A DNA stretch of 64,000 bases from Chamaelirium japonicum (lineage: Eukaryota > Streptophyta > Magnoliopsida > Liliales > Melanthiaceae): positions 37,076,598 to 37,140,597 of the forward strand of contig OX393549.1 of assembly GCA_947650365.1 (NCBI GenBank), in the 5' to 3' direction. The position numbers were made by a program, and so were the translations under genes. Within the stretch, counting starts at the first letter, position 1; each line of letters starts with the position of its first letter. A model generated the notes under the pieces. That model had not been told where the DNA came from, searched no databases, and saw only the letters and a program-made list of their open reading frames with translations. Below, piece by piece: positions 9,312 through 20,148 of this stretch.

Positions 9312-11827
9312 TGCTACAACTTTAAGTAGTCCTAATTAAGGGTCTAAAAAGTGCAATTTAACCCCAAGTATAGGGTGTGTAGCGAAGTAGTAATCTCGGT
9401 GAGTCCGAGGTCGATTCCACAGGGACTGAAGGACTAATGGGAACTAATATGATGACAGTGCGTGAACGTGAGTGCAAATCAGGGTTTTCCACTGAGAGTG
9501 GAGCACGAGGGAATGAAACTACGTTACTAAATTAAATAGAACTAAATATTGCAATTAATTAAAGGAGGTTACGATGGAGATGATGCTAAGGCATCCGGGT
9601 TCAACCTAGTAGTATCTTATGCATTCATCATGATCAATAATTCGTACGAGGATAGCATCAAAATAGGTTCTAGCATGCATGCTACAGAGGTTATTAAGCA
9701 TTGCATATGCCCGGAGTCGATATGTAATCAAAACAACTTATACACATGTGCTGATTTCTAGAGATATATGCATCCATCATAGATACTTATATAGATTGAA
9801 AATTATGTGATGAGAGACTCGTGAAGTTCGTGTCATCATGCCACAGGGATTCGCAAGCATTACGTATGCCCGAAGTCAATACGGAATCAAACAAATTTGC
9901 AAGCAAGATGCCATACATCTTAGAATAGTGTCATCCAACATAAGAGTCAACCATAGGAAACTTAAAACTTCATTACTGATCAAAAGAGAAGCATAATAAC
10001 CACTAGGCATCCCCCATAGCCTTAGCTAGGGGTTTAGGCGTGCATGTTCATAGAATTCAATATAAAAGCATAAGTGCAAGCAAACTCCATTAATGGCAAT
10101 ACGAAGGATGATGAGCGTAGACGACGGCTTCCGGCGAGGATGACGACGTGCGACGATGGTGCTTGGCGTCGATGACGATGTGCTTCGAGATGGGCTTCCA
10201 CGGCAAGGACGATGGTGTGCGGCGTGACTTCGGGATGATGAAGACGGGTTTCAAGCTTGGCGAATGGAAGATGATGGATCCGAGGTGGAAGACGATGATA
10301 TGACGTAGGTTTGGTCGAATGAAGTTCGGGCTTAGATGGTGGAAGATGTTCCGGGCGGTTGGCAATGAGGATCGTTGGATGATGTTCGGGTTTAGATGGT
10401 GGTCCAAAAGTCCGGGTGGTGGTTATCGTTTGATGAAAGTCGTGCTCTCTGGTGTGTCCCCCCCCTTTTGGTTCGTCCCTCTCTTCTTTTTATAGGATAT
10501 AGAGGATAGATAGAGAGAGCTCAGCCGGGGTTACGTGCATGGGTTCGTAAAGAGGGAGAGTGAAAGAAGATCGGGCGGTTAGGTCGCATGGACGGCTGTG
10601 ATTGATGAGTTGGAGACGGGCTGCGGATTAGGCAAGGAGAGAGAGAGAGATGATCGGGTAGAGAGAGGGTTTCGGGATGAGAGAAGTTCGCGGGTTCGGA
10701 AGAGAGTTGAGTCCTGGTTTGTAGGAGAGAGAGACGATCGCAAGAGAGATCTAGAGAGAGAAAAGAGGAGATGAGGTCGGGTACAACCTAGCCGGACACG
10801 AGAGAAGAGAGAGATTCAGTTAGAGAGAGATAAGGAAAGAGAGAGAGAGAGTAGGGTTTTAGAGAGAGAAAAACCAGGGAGCTGGGCATTCGGTAATGGA
10901 ATGGACGGCTGTGATCTCGGGGCAGCTGGGTATCGGATGAGAGAGAGTCGCCACCTTTTTAGGAGGAGAGAGAGTTGTGCGGACTAGAGAGAGAAAGGGA
11001 GAGCTGGGCGTTTGGGTCGGTTTAGAGAGAGAAACTGAGACGGGAGAAGAGAGGCTGGGCTTGGTCGGGTGCATGCACGGGACGGTTGTGATAAAGTCAC
11101 ATGCATGCAGCTGGAGTTGGTTGGCCACATGCATGGATTTGCATATGTTGAGGGGTTCGGATGTAATGAATGGTTGTGATTTCGTTTTGAAGAGAAAGGG
11201 AATAGGATAGATAATAGGAGATATGGAAAGGGACAGCTGTGATAGCTTGCAAGGGACACTTGTGATCAAGTTTTCCAAGAAGGGGTGCATGCATGGGTCG
11301 AATACTTGGATGTGCATAGGTGTTTTGGCTTTGCATGAATAGCAAGACCATCGGATGGTTGTTATGAGTTTGTGAAGGTGGAGATCGTGTAGAATAGGAA
11401 ACGATGGAGAGTGCGATCAATAGAGGAGTTGCACATGCATGGGTGTATGGGTTGGTGCACGGATGGCTGCGATGGGTGAAGGGTGTAATGGATGGTTAAG
11501 ATTGGGTAATAAAGAGATGAGAGAGAAAGGGTAAAAGAAAAGGAAACGATATGCTTCGGTAACCATTCGAGCCATCCAAACTCGTCAACTCTTCCATGTC
11601 AGGCCCTTTGCATATGCGTAGTTCTTTAGTGGTCCGAAGCTAGCGATGTGTTGCCGGTGATGTTATCTCGACCAATTTTGCACAACCATCATTCTCTGCA
11701 TCATTCTTCATAAGGGCCTCCAAACGAGCTGTGCATGCTGCATTGAATCGCCGTGAGAATATCCACCGTACTGTCATGATGTCCTTTATCCGACTATGTC
11801 AAGTACCGGGTCAATTCCCTGAAAATC
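9312..11827 (-). repeat. LTR of Athila-like gypsy element (outer boundary uncertain)
   Basis: The inner end TGCTACAAC lies just outside the tRNA-Asp PBS. The stretch CGAGGTCGATTCCACAGGGA (about 9407-9426) is typical of the R-U5 part of these LTRs. A GA-rich region (10500-11060) and runs of CATGCA follow. The outer terminus is tentatively placed at ...AATCACACA, but it may extend to about 12100. No partner LTR, pol gene or TSD is present, so this is a truncated element. Confidence 0.5.
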
Positions 11828-12234
11828 ACACATGAAATGACGCGTGTAAGGTTACGGTGCAACTATCGATAAAAATATTAATTTGGACTATCAGGCTCCG
11901 TATTTTTCATGCATGTATTGTATGAATGCAAACTAATATACCGTTATGTCTGTATTAAAATCTACTATGCAGTGGTGCAAAGAAAATAATACGCTTTACG
12001 AGTATATGAAAAGTTTTACATAGGAAAGCGACGATAATGCAGTAAGAAATAAATGATAAAATGCATTATTTGGAGACTTAACAGCCATCCGAGCAGCCGC
12101 AAAGAAGGTCCCAAGGCGGATCACATCCCCGTTTCAGGGTAGGACGAAGCGACTAAGAAAAAGCACCAACCCTGTTGACCGGTAGACAGCTCACCAAATG
12201 ATGCTACCTCCCTCCAGTCCCAGTACCTCCCAGG
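11828..12234. other. Unassigned DNA left of the GATGC insertion
   Basis: No gene recognised. A minus-strand open frame ending at 12121 continues across the insertion point of the 12240-14950 element. The DNA resumes at 14956, so it belongs to the same interrupted segment as 14956-15870. Confidence 0.4.
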
Positions 12235-12239
12235 GATGC

Positions 12240-12723
12240 TGATGCAAGCGCATGTCGTCCAAGAGCGGTTGATGAAGACGATGCTATCTTTTTTTTTGTA
12301 TTTTCTTTGTAACGGGATAACTAGTGATACAGAATCACCGAGAGGAAGTGGCGGAGGGGGTAAGAACCGTGACAAAGAAGAAAAGATTAGAAGCTTAGAT
12401 GAGAGGGGGCTTGAAATCCATCAGGATACAAGGTGGGGACTCAAATCCATGAGCCAACGAAGGCATCCGCCATCAATTTTCATTCATAATAATCTGTCCC
12501 TCAATGGTTACAATAGGGGCCTTTAAATAGGCTAAAGAAAAGATAAAAATGGCAACAAATTTAAAAGCCAATAAGTATCCTAACAACTTGCCTAAATTAA
12601 AGATCTTAAATAAAAAAGATATTAAAATATATCATAAGAGATATCCTGCCTTATCCATCCATGGAAGGCTAGGAGGGGCCTTCGGGTGGGCCAACGGGCT
12701 TGGGCCCAAGTCGGATGACATCA
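12240..12723 (-). repeat. 3' LTR of the GATGC non-autonomous element
   Basis: 484 bp, starting TGATGCAAGCGC and ending GATGACATCA in plus notation. It differs from the right LTR by scattered substitutions and small indels, for example in the AAAAAAGATATTAAAA tract. Confidence 0.9.
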
Positions 12724-13189
12724 TTTGCTTCCGCTGCGAAGAACTCGCCCTCGAGTTCATACGGTAAAGCGTAATCATCCTCAAAGTTTTTGCTGATGTG
12801 GTATCTGTCGTCAGGAGCTGATGGTGGAGGCCCAACAAATGATGTCTCACTACACCGAAGTCACCACCGGGGTCCCATGAGAAGGTATCACTGCTGTCGA
12901 TCGGGAAACACACATCAAAGCGATGCTGGGGTAGACGACCGAGTCGGATAGTAATATCAGACCGCTGCAGTAGCTCGAACATCGGCTTGCCTGAACGGAG
13001 GTAGAACTGAACAAACACTGTAGGCACCAATAGTCGGTCTAGCCCAAGAAAATCAATCTGCTGAGGCTCGGCTAGGGAGACCACATCAAAAGAATCCGCA
13101 GTAGGTGGTAGCATGACAGGTGTCGGAAGATCCTTTGTAAGAGGGGGCTCGTCTGCTGGTTGTGGTACTGGAGTTGATGGATCTACCAA

Positions 13190-13545
13190 AGATACAACTG
13201 GAGGAAGCTCTGTCGGTGGTGGAGGCTCTGCTGGAAGTGCTGGAGGTGGAACTCATCTGTGGAGGCCACTAGAGGTGAGGCCATTTGCTGTAACTCCCAT
13301 TCAATCTCACAAGCTATCTCATAGGCTTCGTCCAGATCCCTCCAAGATCTAGATGAAAACTTGCCCTTTATGTCGGAGCGGAGTCCTCTAACGTACAGTA
13401 CCACTGCCAATAAATCTTTCTCTGAAAAACCATAGCGGATCATGCGTCGATAGAATGCTGAAGTTTACTCATAAACGGAGTTGTTCCCTTGGTGACACCG
13501 AACCAACCCTTGCATCTTGGCATCCATGTCACAATGGTGGAAGTG
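13190..13545 (-). pseudogene. Gag remnant inside the non-autonomous LTR element
   Basis: The minus frame contains MQGLVRCHQGNNSVYE, a stop, SAFYRRMIRYGF, then LYVRGLRSDIKGKF and WRDLDEAYEIACEIEWELQ. This is the tail of a gypsy retrotransposon gag domain. An in-frame stop after SVYE breaks it. A following 185-codon frame (13189-12632) with SFDVVSLAEP and FSWDPGGDFGVV is not recognised and runs into the LTR. A Gag decay product carried by a parasitic element. Confidence 0.6.
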
Positions 13546-14464
13546 TGGTCCAGGGGTAAATCTGGAAATCTGTAATTACTGGTTCACTGAAATTTTTTAT
13601 GGATGGTATAGATGCGTTGAGCTCGAAAAGGACTTCGATTTGGTACCAAAAACGTCCAAATCGGATGAAAAATGAGAAAGATATGGGCTTTTGAAGTTGT
13701 AGGGTCTTAACGGGTCTGTTTTTGTAAACGGGTTGGATCCGAATTCAAGTCGGGTTCAGCACTTAAGTGCACAATAGCAACTAGAAAGGTTGGGGATTTG
13801 AGGACTGTTGGATGGGGATCTAAGGGTTGTGGTGGAGTGAATTGGGAAAAAGGAAAGGGGCTAAAGGGTAAAAACAATTACGGCTTTTGTTTGGCCTCTT
13901 GTTTGCAAATAGGGAAGAGGAAAGGGGCGGCAGCAGTGGCAGCAAGTAGCACAGCAGTGGCTGCACAGCAGGTATGTTTCTTTCTTTCCTTTTTTTTTTT
14001 TTTTCTTCTTTCTTTCCTTCTTCTTTTCTTTCCTTTTCTTCCCTTTTCTTCTTTCCTTCTATTCTTTTCTTTCCTTTTCTTCCCTTTTCTTCTTTCCTTT
14101 TTCTGCTGCGATCACAGATCAGATGGTTTTTTTTTTTTGATGGCTGCGGGGTGCGCGGGAGCACGGAACAGAGGGGCGGTTTAGCGGGTGGAGCGAGAGG
14201 AAGGAGCGGCCTGCGGTGGACAGGCGGGCGACAAAGGAGAGGGTTCCCGGTTGAAGGAGGTATGCTCTCTCTCCTCTTTTTTTTTTCAACAGATCTGATC
14301 TCTCTTTTTTTTTTGTTGGGGTTGTAGGGCGACGTACCCGAAGAAGATGACACCGAATCGGTGGGGATGGTGACGATGGAACGGCGACGATGGACGACGA
14401 CGATCGAAGCGAAGATCGTTCGTGGTACGGAAACACCACGAAGCCCGGAGCTCTGATACCAACT

Positions 14465-14950
14465 TGATGCAAGCGCACGTCGTCCAAGAGCGGTTGATGA
14501 AGACGATGCTATCTTTTTTTTTTGTATTTTCTTTGTAACGGGATAACTAGTGATACGGAATCACCGAGAGGAAGTGGCGGAGGGGGTAAGAACCGTGACA
14601 AAGAAGAAAAGATTAGAAGCTTAGATGAGAGGGGGCTTGAAATCCATCAGGATACAAGGTGGGGACTCAAATCCATGAGCCAACGAAGACATCCGCCATC
14701 AATTTTCATTCATAATAATCTGTCCCTCAATGGTTACAATAGGGGCCTTTAAATAGGCTAAAGAAAAGATAAAAATGGCAACAAATTTAAAAGCTAATAA
14801 GTATCCTAACAACTTGTCTAAATTAAAGATCTTAAATAAAAAAAGATATTAAAAGATATCATAAGAGATATCCTGCCTTATCCATCCATGGAAGGCTAGG
14901 ATGGGCCTTTGGGTGGGCCAACGGGCTTGGGCCCAAGTCGGCTCACATCA
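14465..14950 (-). repeat. 5' LTR of the GATGC non-autonomous element
   Basis: 486 bp, bounded by TGATGC and ACATCA. It is adjacent to the PBS on its inner side and the GATGC duplication on its outer side. Nearly identical to 12240-12723. Confidence 0.9.
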
Positions 14951-14955
14951 GATGC

Positions 14956-15870
14956 TGTGCCTATGCCATCGAGCACCACTCCTTCCCTAGGGATTCAATT
15001 GGTCGCGGAACAGAACCAGGTGTCGGCTTTCTCGATGAAGCAAATCTCCACATCAGATGACTAGAAGGGGGAGTGTAATTGTACTTGCCCTAGAACCAAA
15101 AATCCACCCAAGCTGAGTGGCACACTCGATCTGACTACTCACGTGCCGCTATGATAACATACGCCTTAAACAACAAAAGACAAGAGTTAGGAGACTCGTC
15201 AGGATCCGTCAAGACCCCAGAAGCGAGCACCTCCTCCTGATAGTAACTCCGAACCTCCGGGCATCTAGAAATAATGTGCACGCCACGAAGGGTGATTCTG
15301 ATCTCGCCTGCTCCAGTCAAGAAGGTGTTGGTGTCTTGACACAACAGCTCACAAAGGGTCTGGTACATACTGTCCAGTCGACTGTACTCCTGATAGGCCG
15401 GTGCCACAAACCTTGCCAGGCACTCCATCCCCGACTCAGCCTCTGAGGAGCTTGACAACTCCCGCATCCAATCCCGGAAGCCGCCAAGATACATGACGTC
15501 CTCGTGCGGTCGAATCTCTGCACCCTATCACGTACGATGGGAGTAAGAACTGACTCCTCATCGGTATGGTGGAATGGTAACTCCAGACTCGGCTGAACAA
15601 TCTGCCGTGAGGATCCCTCATCGGTGAGGATGCGCTCGCCCAACTTCGACACACAGCAAGAACCGTCTGCAACACCATCCTTCTGGATCCGCACGTGGGT
15701 CAAAATTCGGAGCGTGGAGTCGAGCATCCTGCCTCGAGGTATGGGACAAAAGATTTTTGCAAAGGGAAAACGAAAAAACATACTTCGTGGGAGACCGCAT
15801 CGACGACCCATCCAGACGACGAAAAGCTCTCGTAATAGCGGACCCTGAAGAAAGAAGGAAAAACATAGGT
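14956..15870 (-). pseudogene. Unknown, possibly plant-mobile-domain-like fragment
   Basis: A minus frame ending at 15135 encodes MYLGGFRDWMRELSSSSEAE, then YQEYSRLDSMYQTLCELL, GEIRITLRGV and YQEEVLASGVLTDPDE. Beyond its stop the frame reads AWVDFWF and KYNYTPP. The pattern faintly resembles transposon-borne plant mobile domain (PMD) proteins, but I cannot confirm this. Upstream (15870-15500) the coding-like sequence shifts between frames, so it is decayed. The segment was split by the GATGC element; its continuation is left of 12235. Confidence 0.3.
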
Positions 15871-15896
15871 CACGCATGAGCACAAGCAAGTTCAAG

Positions 15897-16715
15897 GAGC
15901 AAAGAGGCGCTACACCTGTCGTTTTCAACAAAACCTTCAACTCCGATTACGCCAAATACGCTCGGAGAAGAAACCGATGCTACAACCGTTGCATGGAGAT
16001 CGGTGTTACACCTATCATTTTCAACAACAAAGCCGACGCTACAACCGTCGCACAGAGATCGGTGTTACACCCGTCATCTTCAACAACAAAGCCGACGCTA
16101 CAACCGTCGCACGGAGATCGGTGTTACACCTGTCATCTTCAACAACAAAGTCGATGCTACAATCATCACACGGAGATCGGTGCTACGCCCAACGTCTTCA
16201 ACAACAAAGCTGACGCTACAACCGTCGCACAGAGATTGGTGCTACACCGGCCATCTTCAACAATAAAGCCGACGCTACAACCGTCGCACGGAGATCGGTG
16301 CTACTCCCGTCGTCTTCAACAACAAAGCCGATGCTACAACCGTCGCATGAAGATTGATGTTACACCCGTCATCTTCAATAACAAAGCCGATGCTACAACC
16401 GTCGCACGGAGATCGGTGCTACACCCGCCGTCTTCAACAACAAAGCCGACGCTACAACTATCACATGGAGATCGATGCTCCACCCACCGTCATCAAAGAA
16501 AGCCTTCAACTCCGATTACGCCAGATAAGCCCGAAGAACAAAGCCGACACTACAACCATCACATGGAGATCGGTGCTACGCCCGCCGTCTTCAACAACAA
16601 AGTCGACGCTACAACTGTCGCACAGAGATTGGTGCTACACCATCCATCTTCAACAACAAAGCTGACGCTACAACCGTCTCATGGAGATCGGTGCTATGCC
16701 CGCCGTCTTCAACAA
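15897..16715 (+). repeat. 59-bp tandem repeat array 2, left part
   Basis: About thirteen 59-bp units, for example successive AAAGCCGACGCTACAACCG occurrences one base earlier in each 60-base row. Within the array (about 16500-16535) lies a degenerate unit with CCTTCAACTCCGATTACGCC, as in array 1. The array is cut at 16715 by copia A and resumes at 25399. All three plus-strand frames are largely open; I treat the resulting long open frames as artefacts. Confidence 0.88.
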
Positions 16716-16852
16716 TGTTAGGAGATGACGGCTAGGGTTTGAAGAGAATGGGAATGATCTTCATTGAGGGACTAAGCCCAATATATATGTACAATATAAA
16801 ACCTGACCCGACTGTACATAGAACCCGACCCATCTACACATTAACATTAACA
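16716..16852 (-). repeat. 3' LTR of copia A
   Basis: 137 bp, TGTTAGGAGATGACGGC to ACATTAACA. Extremely short LTR, same family as those of copia B and C. Confidence 0.9.
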
Positions 16853-16861
16853 CTCCTTCTC

Positions 16862-19019
16862 AAACTCACGGTGAATCATGAACCGAGAGTTTGCTGATAA
16901 AATTCCGGAAGCGAGTAATAGTCAGGGGCTTCTTGAGGAAGTCAGGAGTCTGCTTCATCGAGTGAATGAATGGTAAGGAGATGGTGTGGGCGAGAAACTC
17001 CTGATGAACATAATGACAATCAACCTCAATATGTTTGGTGTGCTCATGGAAGACCGGGTTGCTAGCAATCTGAATAGCACTCCGGTTGTCACAAAAAAGA
17101 GGAGTAGGCTCGGAAATCACAACGTCTAAGTCTAGAAGGAGGCGGCATAGCCAGACAATCTTTGCGGTGGTGGAAGCTATAGCCCTGCATTCGGCTTCGG
17201 TGCTGGAGCGAGCAACATATTCCTGTTTCTTACTACGCTAAGAAATGAGAGTTACCAAGCCGGGAGTAGAACGACAAGTAGCAATATCTCCAGCCCAATC
17301 TGCATCGGAGTAAGCACGCAAGATCAGCGGAGAGGTGGAAGGGAAAAGCAGCGAACGGATAATGGTGCCCCGTAGATATGGATGATCCGAAGAACCGCTG
17401 CATAGTGAACAGATCGAGGAGCCTGAACGAACTAGCTAATAATGCTAACAACATGGGCAATGTCTGGTCTAGTCATGGTGAGATAAATGAGCATCCCAAC
17501 CAACCTCTGGTACCTGGAGACATCCTAGAGGGGCTCACCATCTGTAGAGAGGAGTTTCAAGTTGAGCTTTATGGGTGTGTCAGCAGTGCGAGAATTAGTG
17601 AGGGTAGCATCGGCAAAGATATCAGAGATATACTTCTGCTGGGAGATCAATAATCCACGAGTTGACCGGGCAATCTCAAGGCCAAGAAAGTAGCGAAGAG
17701 GGCCCAAATCCTTCATCTTTAACTGACTCTGGAGGTGGCACTGAAGGAACACTATGGTGACACTGTCGTCCCCGGTGATGATCATATCATCTACATACAG
17801 AAGAAAAACAACAATACCTTGACTGGAGGAGCAGGTAAACTGTAAACTCAACTGCCAGAACTTCACTGTGGAATCGCTCAAACCAGGCACGAGGGGCCTG
17901 CTTAAGCCTATAGATGGCCCGGCACAAACGACAAACGTGGCCGGAAGGAGTAGAGACACCCGATAGAGGAGCCATGTACACGTCCTTTGAGAGATCACCG
18001 TGGAGAAAGACATTAGTGACGTTCATATGATGGAGAGGTCACCCCCGAGTAGCTGTTATAGCTAAAAGGGTGCGAACGGTGGTCATCTGAGCAACTGGAG
18101 CAAACGTCTCCTCGTACTCAATCCCATACTCCTGGGAGAAGCCACGAGCAACAAAGCGAGCCTTGTACCACTCAATGGAACCATCAGATCGAGTCTTGAC
18201 CTTGAAGATCCATTTGCAGCTGACATACACCACGCCTGAGGTACAACGAACCAAGGCCCGTGTTTAAGTCCGCTGAAATGTCTCAAGCTCCGCTGTCATG
18301 ACCTGTCGCTACTTTGGATGCAAAATTGCCTCACGGTACTATTGGGGCTCCCGGTGGGTGTGGAGAGCAATGAGATAGACCTAGTAAGACGGAGAATAGG
18401 AAGCAACAACGGAGTGTCCAGAGGTGTCAGGAGAGGCAGAGGTAAAAGCAGAGTAGTCAAACCTGTCAGGAGAGTAATCATATCTGTTAGGAGGGTGATG
18501 TTCGCGCGTAGGGTATCGTCGAAGAGGATCAGGATCCGCGACCAGAGAGGAGGGAACATCTATAGGTAGAGGAGTACCAGTGGAGACGGTCTTGGTGGGA
18601 GGAACTGTGGAGCGACGAACATAAATACGTGTGACAGGTGTGGGGGTGTGTGTGTGGAAGTGGCGGGGGGATATGGAGGGGGCGGGGAAGGTAGAGGTGG
18701 CAGTGGAGGTGAAGAAGGTGATGGAGATAGGGAAGAAGGGGAAGGTGGGTAAGAAGGGGGAGACGGTGAGAGTAACGGAATGGACAGGAGTGGTGGTGGT
18801 TAAGATTGAGATAGAAGAGGTGGGAAAAGACTTTGCGAGTCAGTGGAGAAAGAACGAGACATCTTCAACAAAGGAAACATGGCGGGGTACACAAATTCGG
18901 CGAGCTAAGGGATCATAATACCGATACCCTTTGTGCTCCCGATTGAGACCCAAGTGAACACATTTGACAGACCTAGCAGAAAGTTTGTTGTATTCATGGA
19001 GAGGTAGAAGTACAAAACA
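16862..19019 (-). pseudogene. Copia A RT-RNase H remnant
   Basis: Recognisable minus-strand pieces follow the copia B order. RNase H end FCDNRSAIQIASNPVFHEHT is at 17120-16866, RT with LLYVDDMIITGDD near 17785, AIYRLKQAPRAWFERF near 17900, and KWIFKVKTRSDGSIEW near 18200. Frameshifts and stops separate them. The reverse transcriptase cannot be made as one protein. The sequence breaks at 19019/19028 where the hAT element entered. Confidence 0.85.
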
Positions 19020-19208
19020 CGTACACCCATAGTTACCAAAACGCCCGTTTTTTTGAAAAAAACGCGTATAGAACGCGTACTAATCCATGTTCGTAGCAAA
19101 CGCGAAAAAAACGCGTTTTTTTCAAAAAAACGTGGCTACGCGTTTTATACGCGTTTAAAACGTCTAATACGTGAAAACGGGTTTAATACGGGTTTAATAC
19201 GGCAAATT

Positions 19209-19459
19209 GGTTCGGGTCAGGGTTCGGGTTCAGGCACGAGTCAGGGTTCGGGTCAAGGTTCGGGGTCAGGGTTCGGGTCAGGGTTCGGGTTCAGGAAAAT
19301 GGGTTCGGGTCAGGGTTCGGGGTCAGGTTTCGGGTCAGGGTTCGGGGTCAGGGTTCAGGAGCGAGTCAGGGTTCGGGTCAGGGTTCGGGGTCAGGGTTCG
19401 GGTCAGGGTTCGGAGTCAGGGTTCGGGGTCAGGGTTCGGGTTCGGGTTCGGTTCGGTGG
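19209..19459 (+). repeat. G-rich minisatellite in the hAT 5' region
   Basis: Irregular repeats of GGGTTCGGGTCAG and GGGTTCGGGGTCAG, 12-14 bp each. The regularly spaced G-runs on the plus strand could fold as G-quadruplexes. It lies between the terminus and the transposase start. Confidence 0.85.
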
Positions 19460-19859
19460 AAACCATGGAATAAAAGACCCCCGAGGCCCCGATCCCTCTT
19501 TTATTCCAAACCCTCACCGGCCTGCGATCCCCAAACCCTCAGACCCCCGATCCCCGATGGCGATGGCGACTGAGATCGGCGATGGCGACGGTGACGGCGA
19601 CGGCGACTGAGCTCCGCGACGGCGACTGCGACTGCGACTGAGATCGGCGATCGGCGACGGCGACGGCGACTGCGATCCCCTGCGACTGCGATCCCCTGCG
19701 CTAGGTTTGCATTTTTCTATCCTTTCGTCCCATGATTCCAGGTTTGATTTCACTGCAGTCAAAAAAAAAAAAGGTTTCAATTTATACAGAAGTTACACAA
19801 ATCAGAAATACAGAAGTTACACATATGTAATAGATATGTATTGTAACGTTTGTATTGTA

Positions 19860-20045
19860 TTTTTTACTGCAGTCTTTCCCTCATCTTCTAATTCTCTCAA
19901 TTTGATTATGTTTTCTTTTACTGCAGTCTTTAGACTCTTTACTGCAGTCTTTCCCTCATCTTCTAATTCTCTCAATTTGTATTGTATTGTATTTACATAT
20001 TTCACTGCAGTCTTTCCCTCATCTTCTAATTCTGTCAATTTGTTT
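19860..20045 (+). repeat. Three direct copies of a 40-bp motif in the hAT leader
   Basis: TACTGCAGTCTTTCCCTCAT followed by CTTCTAATTCT(C/G)TCAATTTG occurs three times, about 65-75 bp apart. It lies immediately upstream of the transposase ATG, so it is probably in its 5' UTR or promoter. Confidence 0.75.
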
Positions 20046-20148
20046 ATGTTTCTTTTACTTTTCATCTGTAATTGATTTGTATTGTAACGTTTGTATTGTA
20101 TTTTTTTATTTGTCTTCTTCCAGTTTTGATTCTCTTCGTTGAATAACT

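Larger units (their letters stand above)
12240..14950 (-). mobile_element. Complete non-autonomous LTR retrotransposon (2711 bp)
   Basis: Two direct LTRs (12240-12723 and 14465-14950) match almost base for base and both have TG...CA ends. Identical 5-bp duplications GATGC flank the element at 12235-12239 and 14951-14955. The PBS GCTCTGATACCA (14450-14461, plus notation) next to the right LTR fixes minus orientation. The 1.74-kb interior carries only gag remnants; no protease, RT or integrase is visible. It must have been mobilised in trans. Its LTR end and PBS context match the gypsy element at 5971-8975, the likely helper family (inference). Confidence 0.88.

Noticed and set aside
13798..14353. 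Phe/Ser- or Lys/Glu-rich frames on both strands
   Set aside because: They are low-complexity TTTCCTTTTC tracts in the leader of the non-autonomous LTR element.
15876..16721. 281-codon open frame
   Set aside because: It spans the 59-bp array and exists only because the repeat lacks stops; two other frames are equally open.
19209..19459. Telomere-like repeat
   Set aside because: The GGGTTCGGGTCAG units are not TTTAGGG and the array is internal to a transposon.
19053..19610. 185-codon Gly-Ser-Gln-rich frame
   Set aside because: It starts at the hAT terminus and reads the GGGTTCGGG minisatellite; the element's gene is at 20149.
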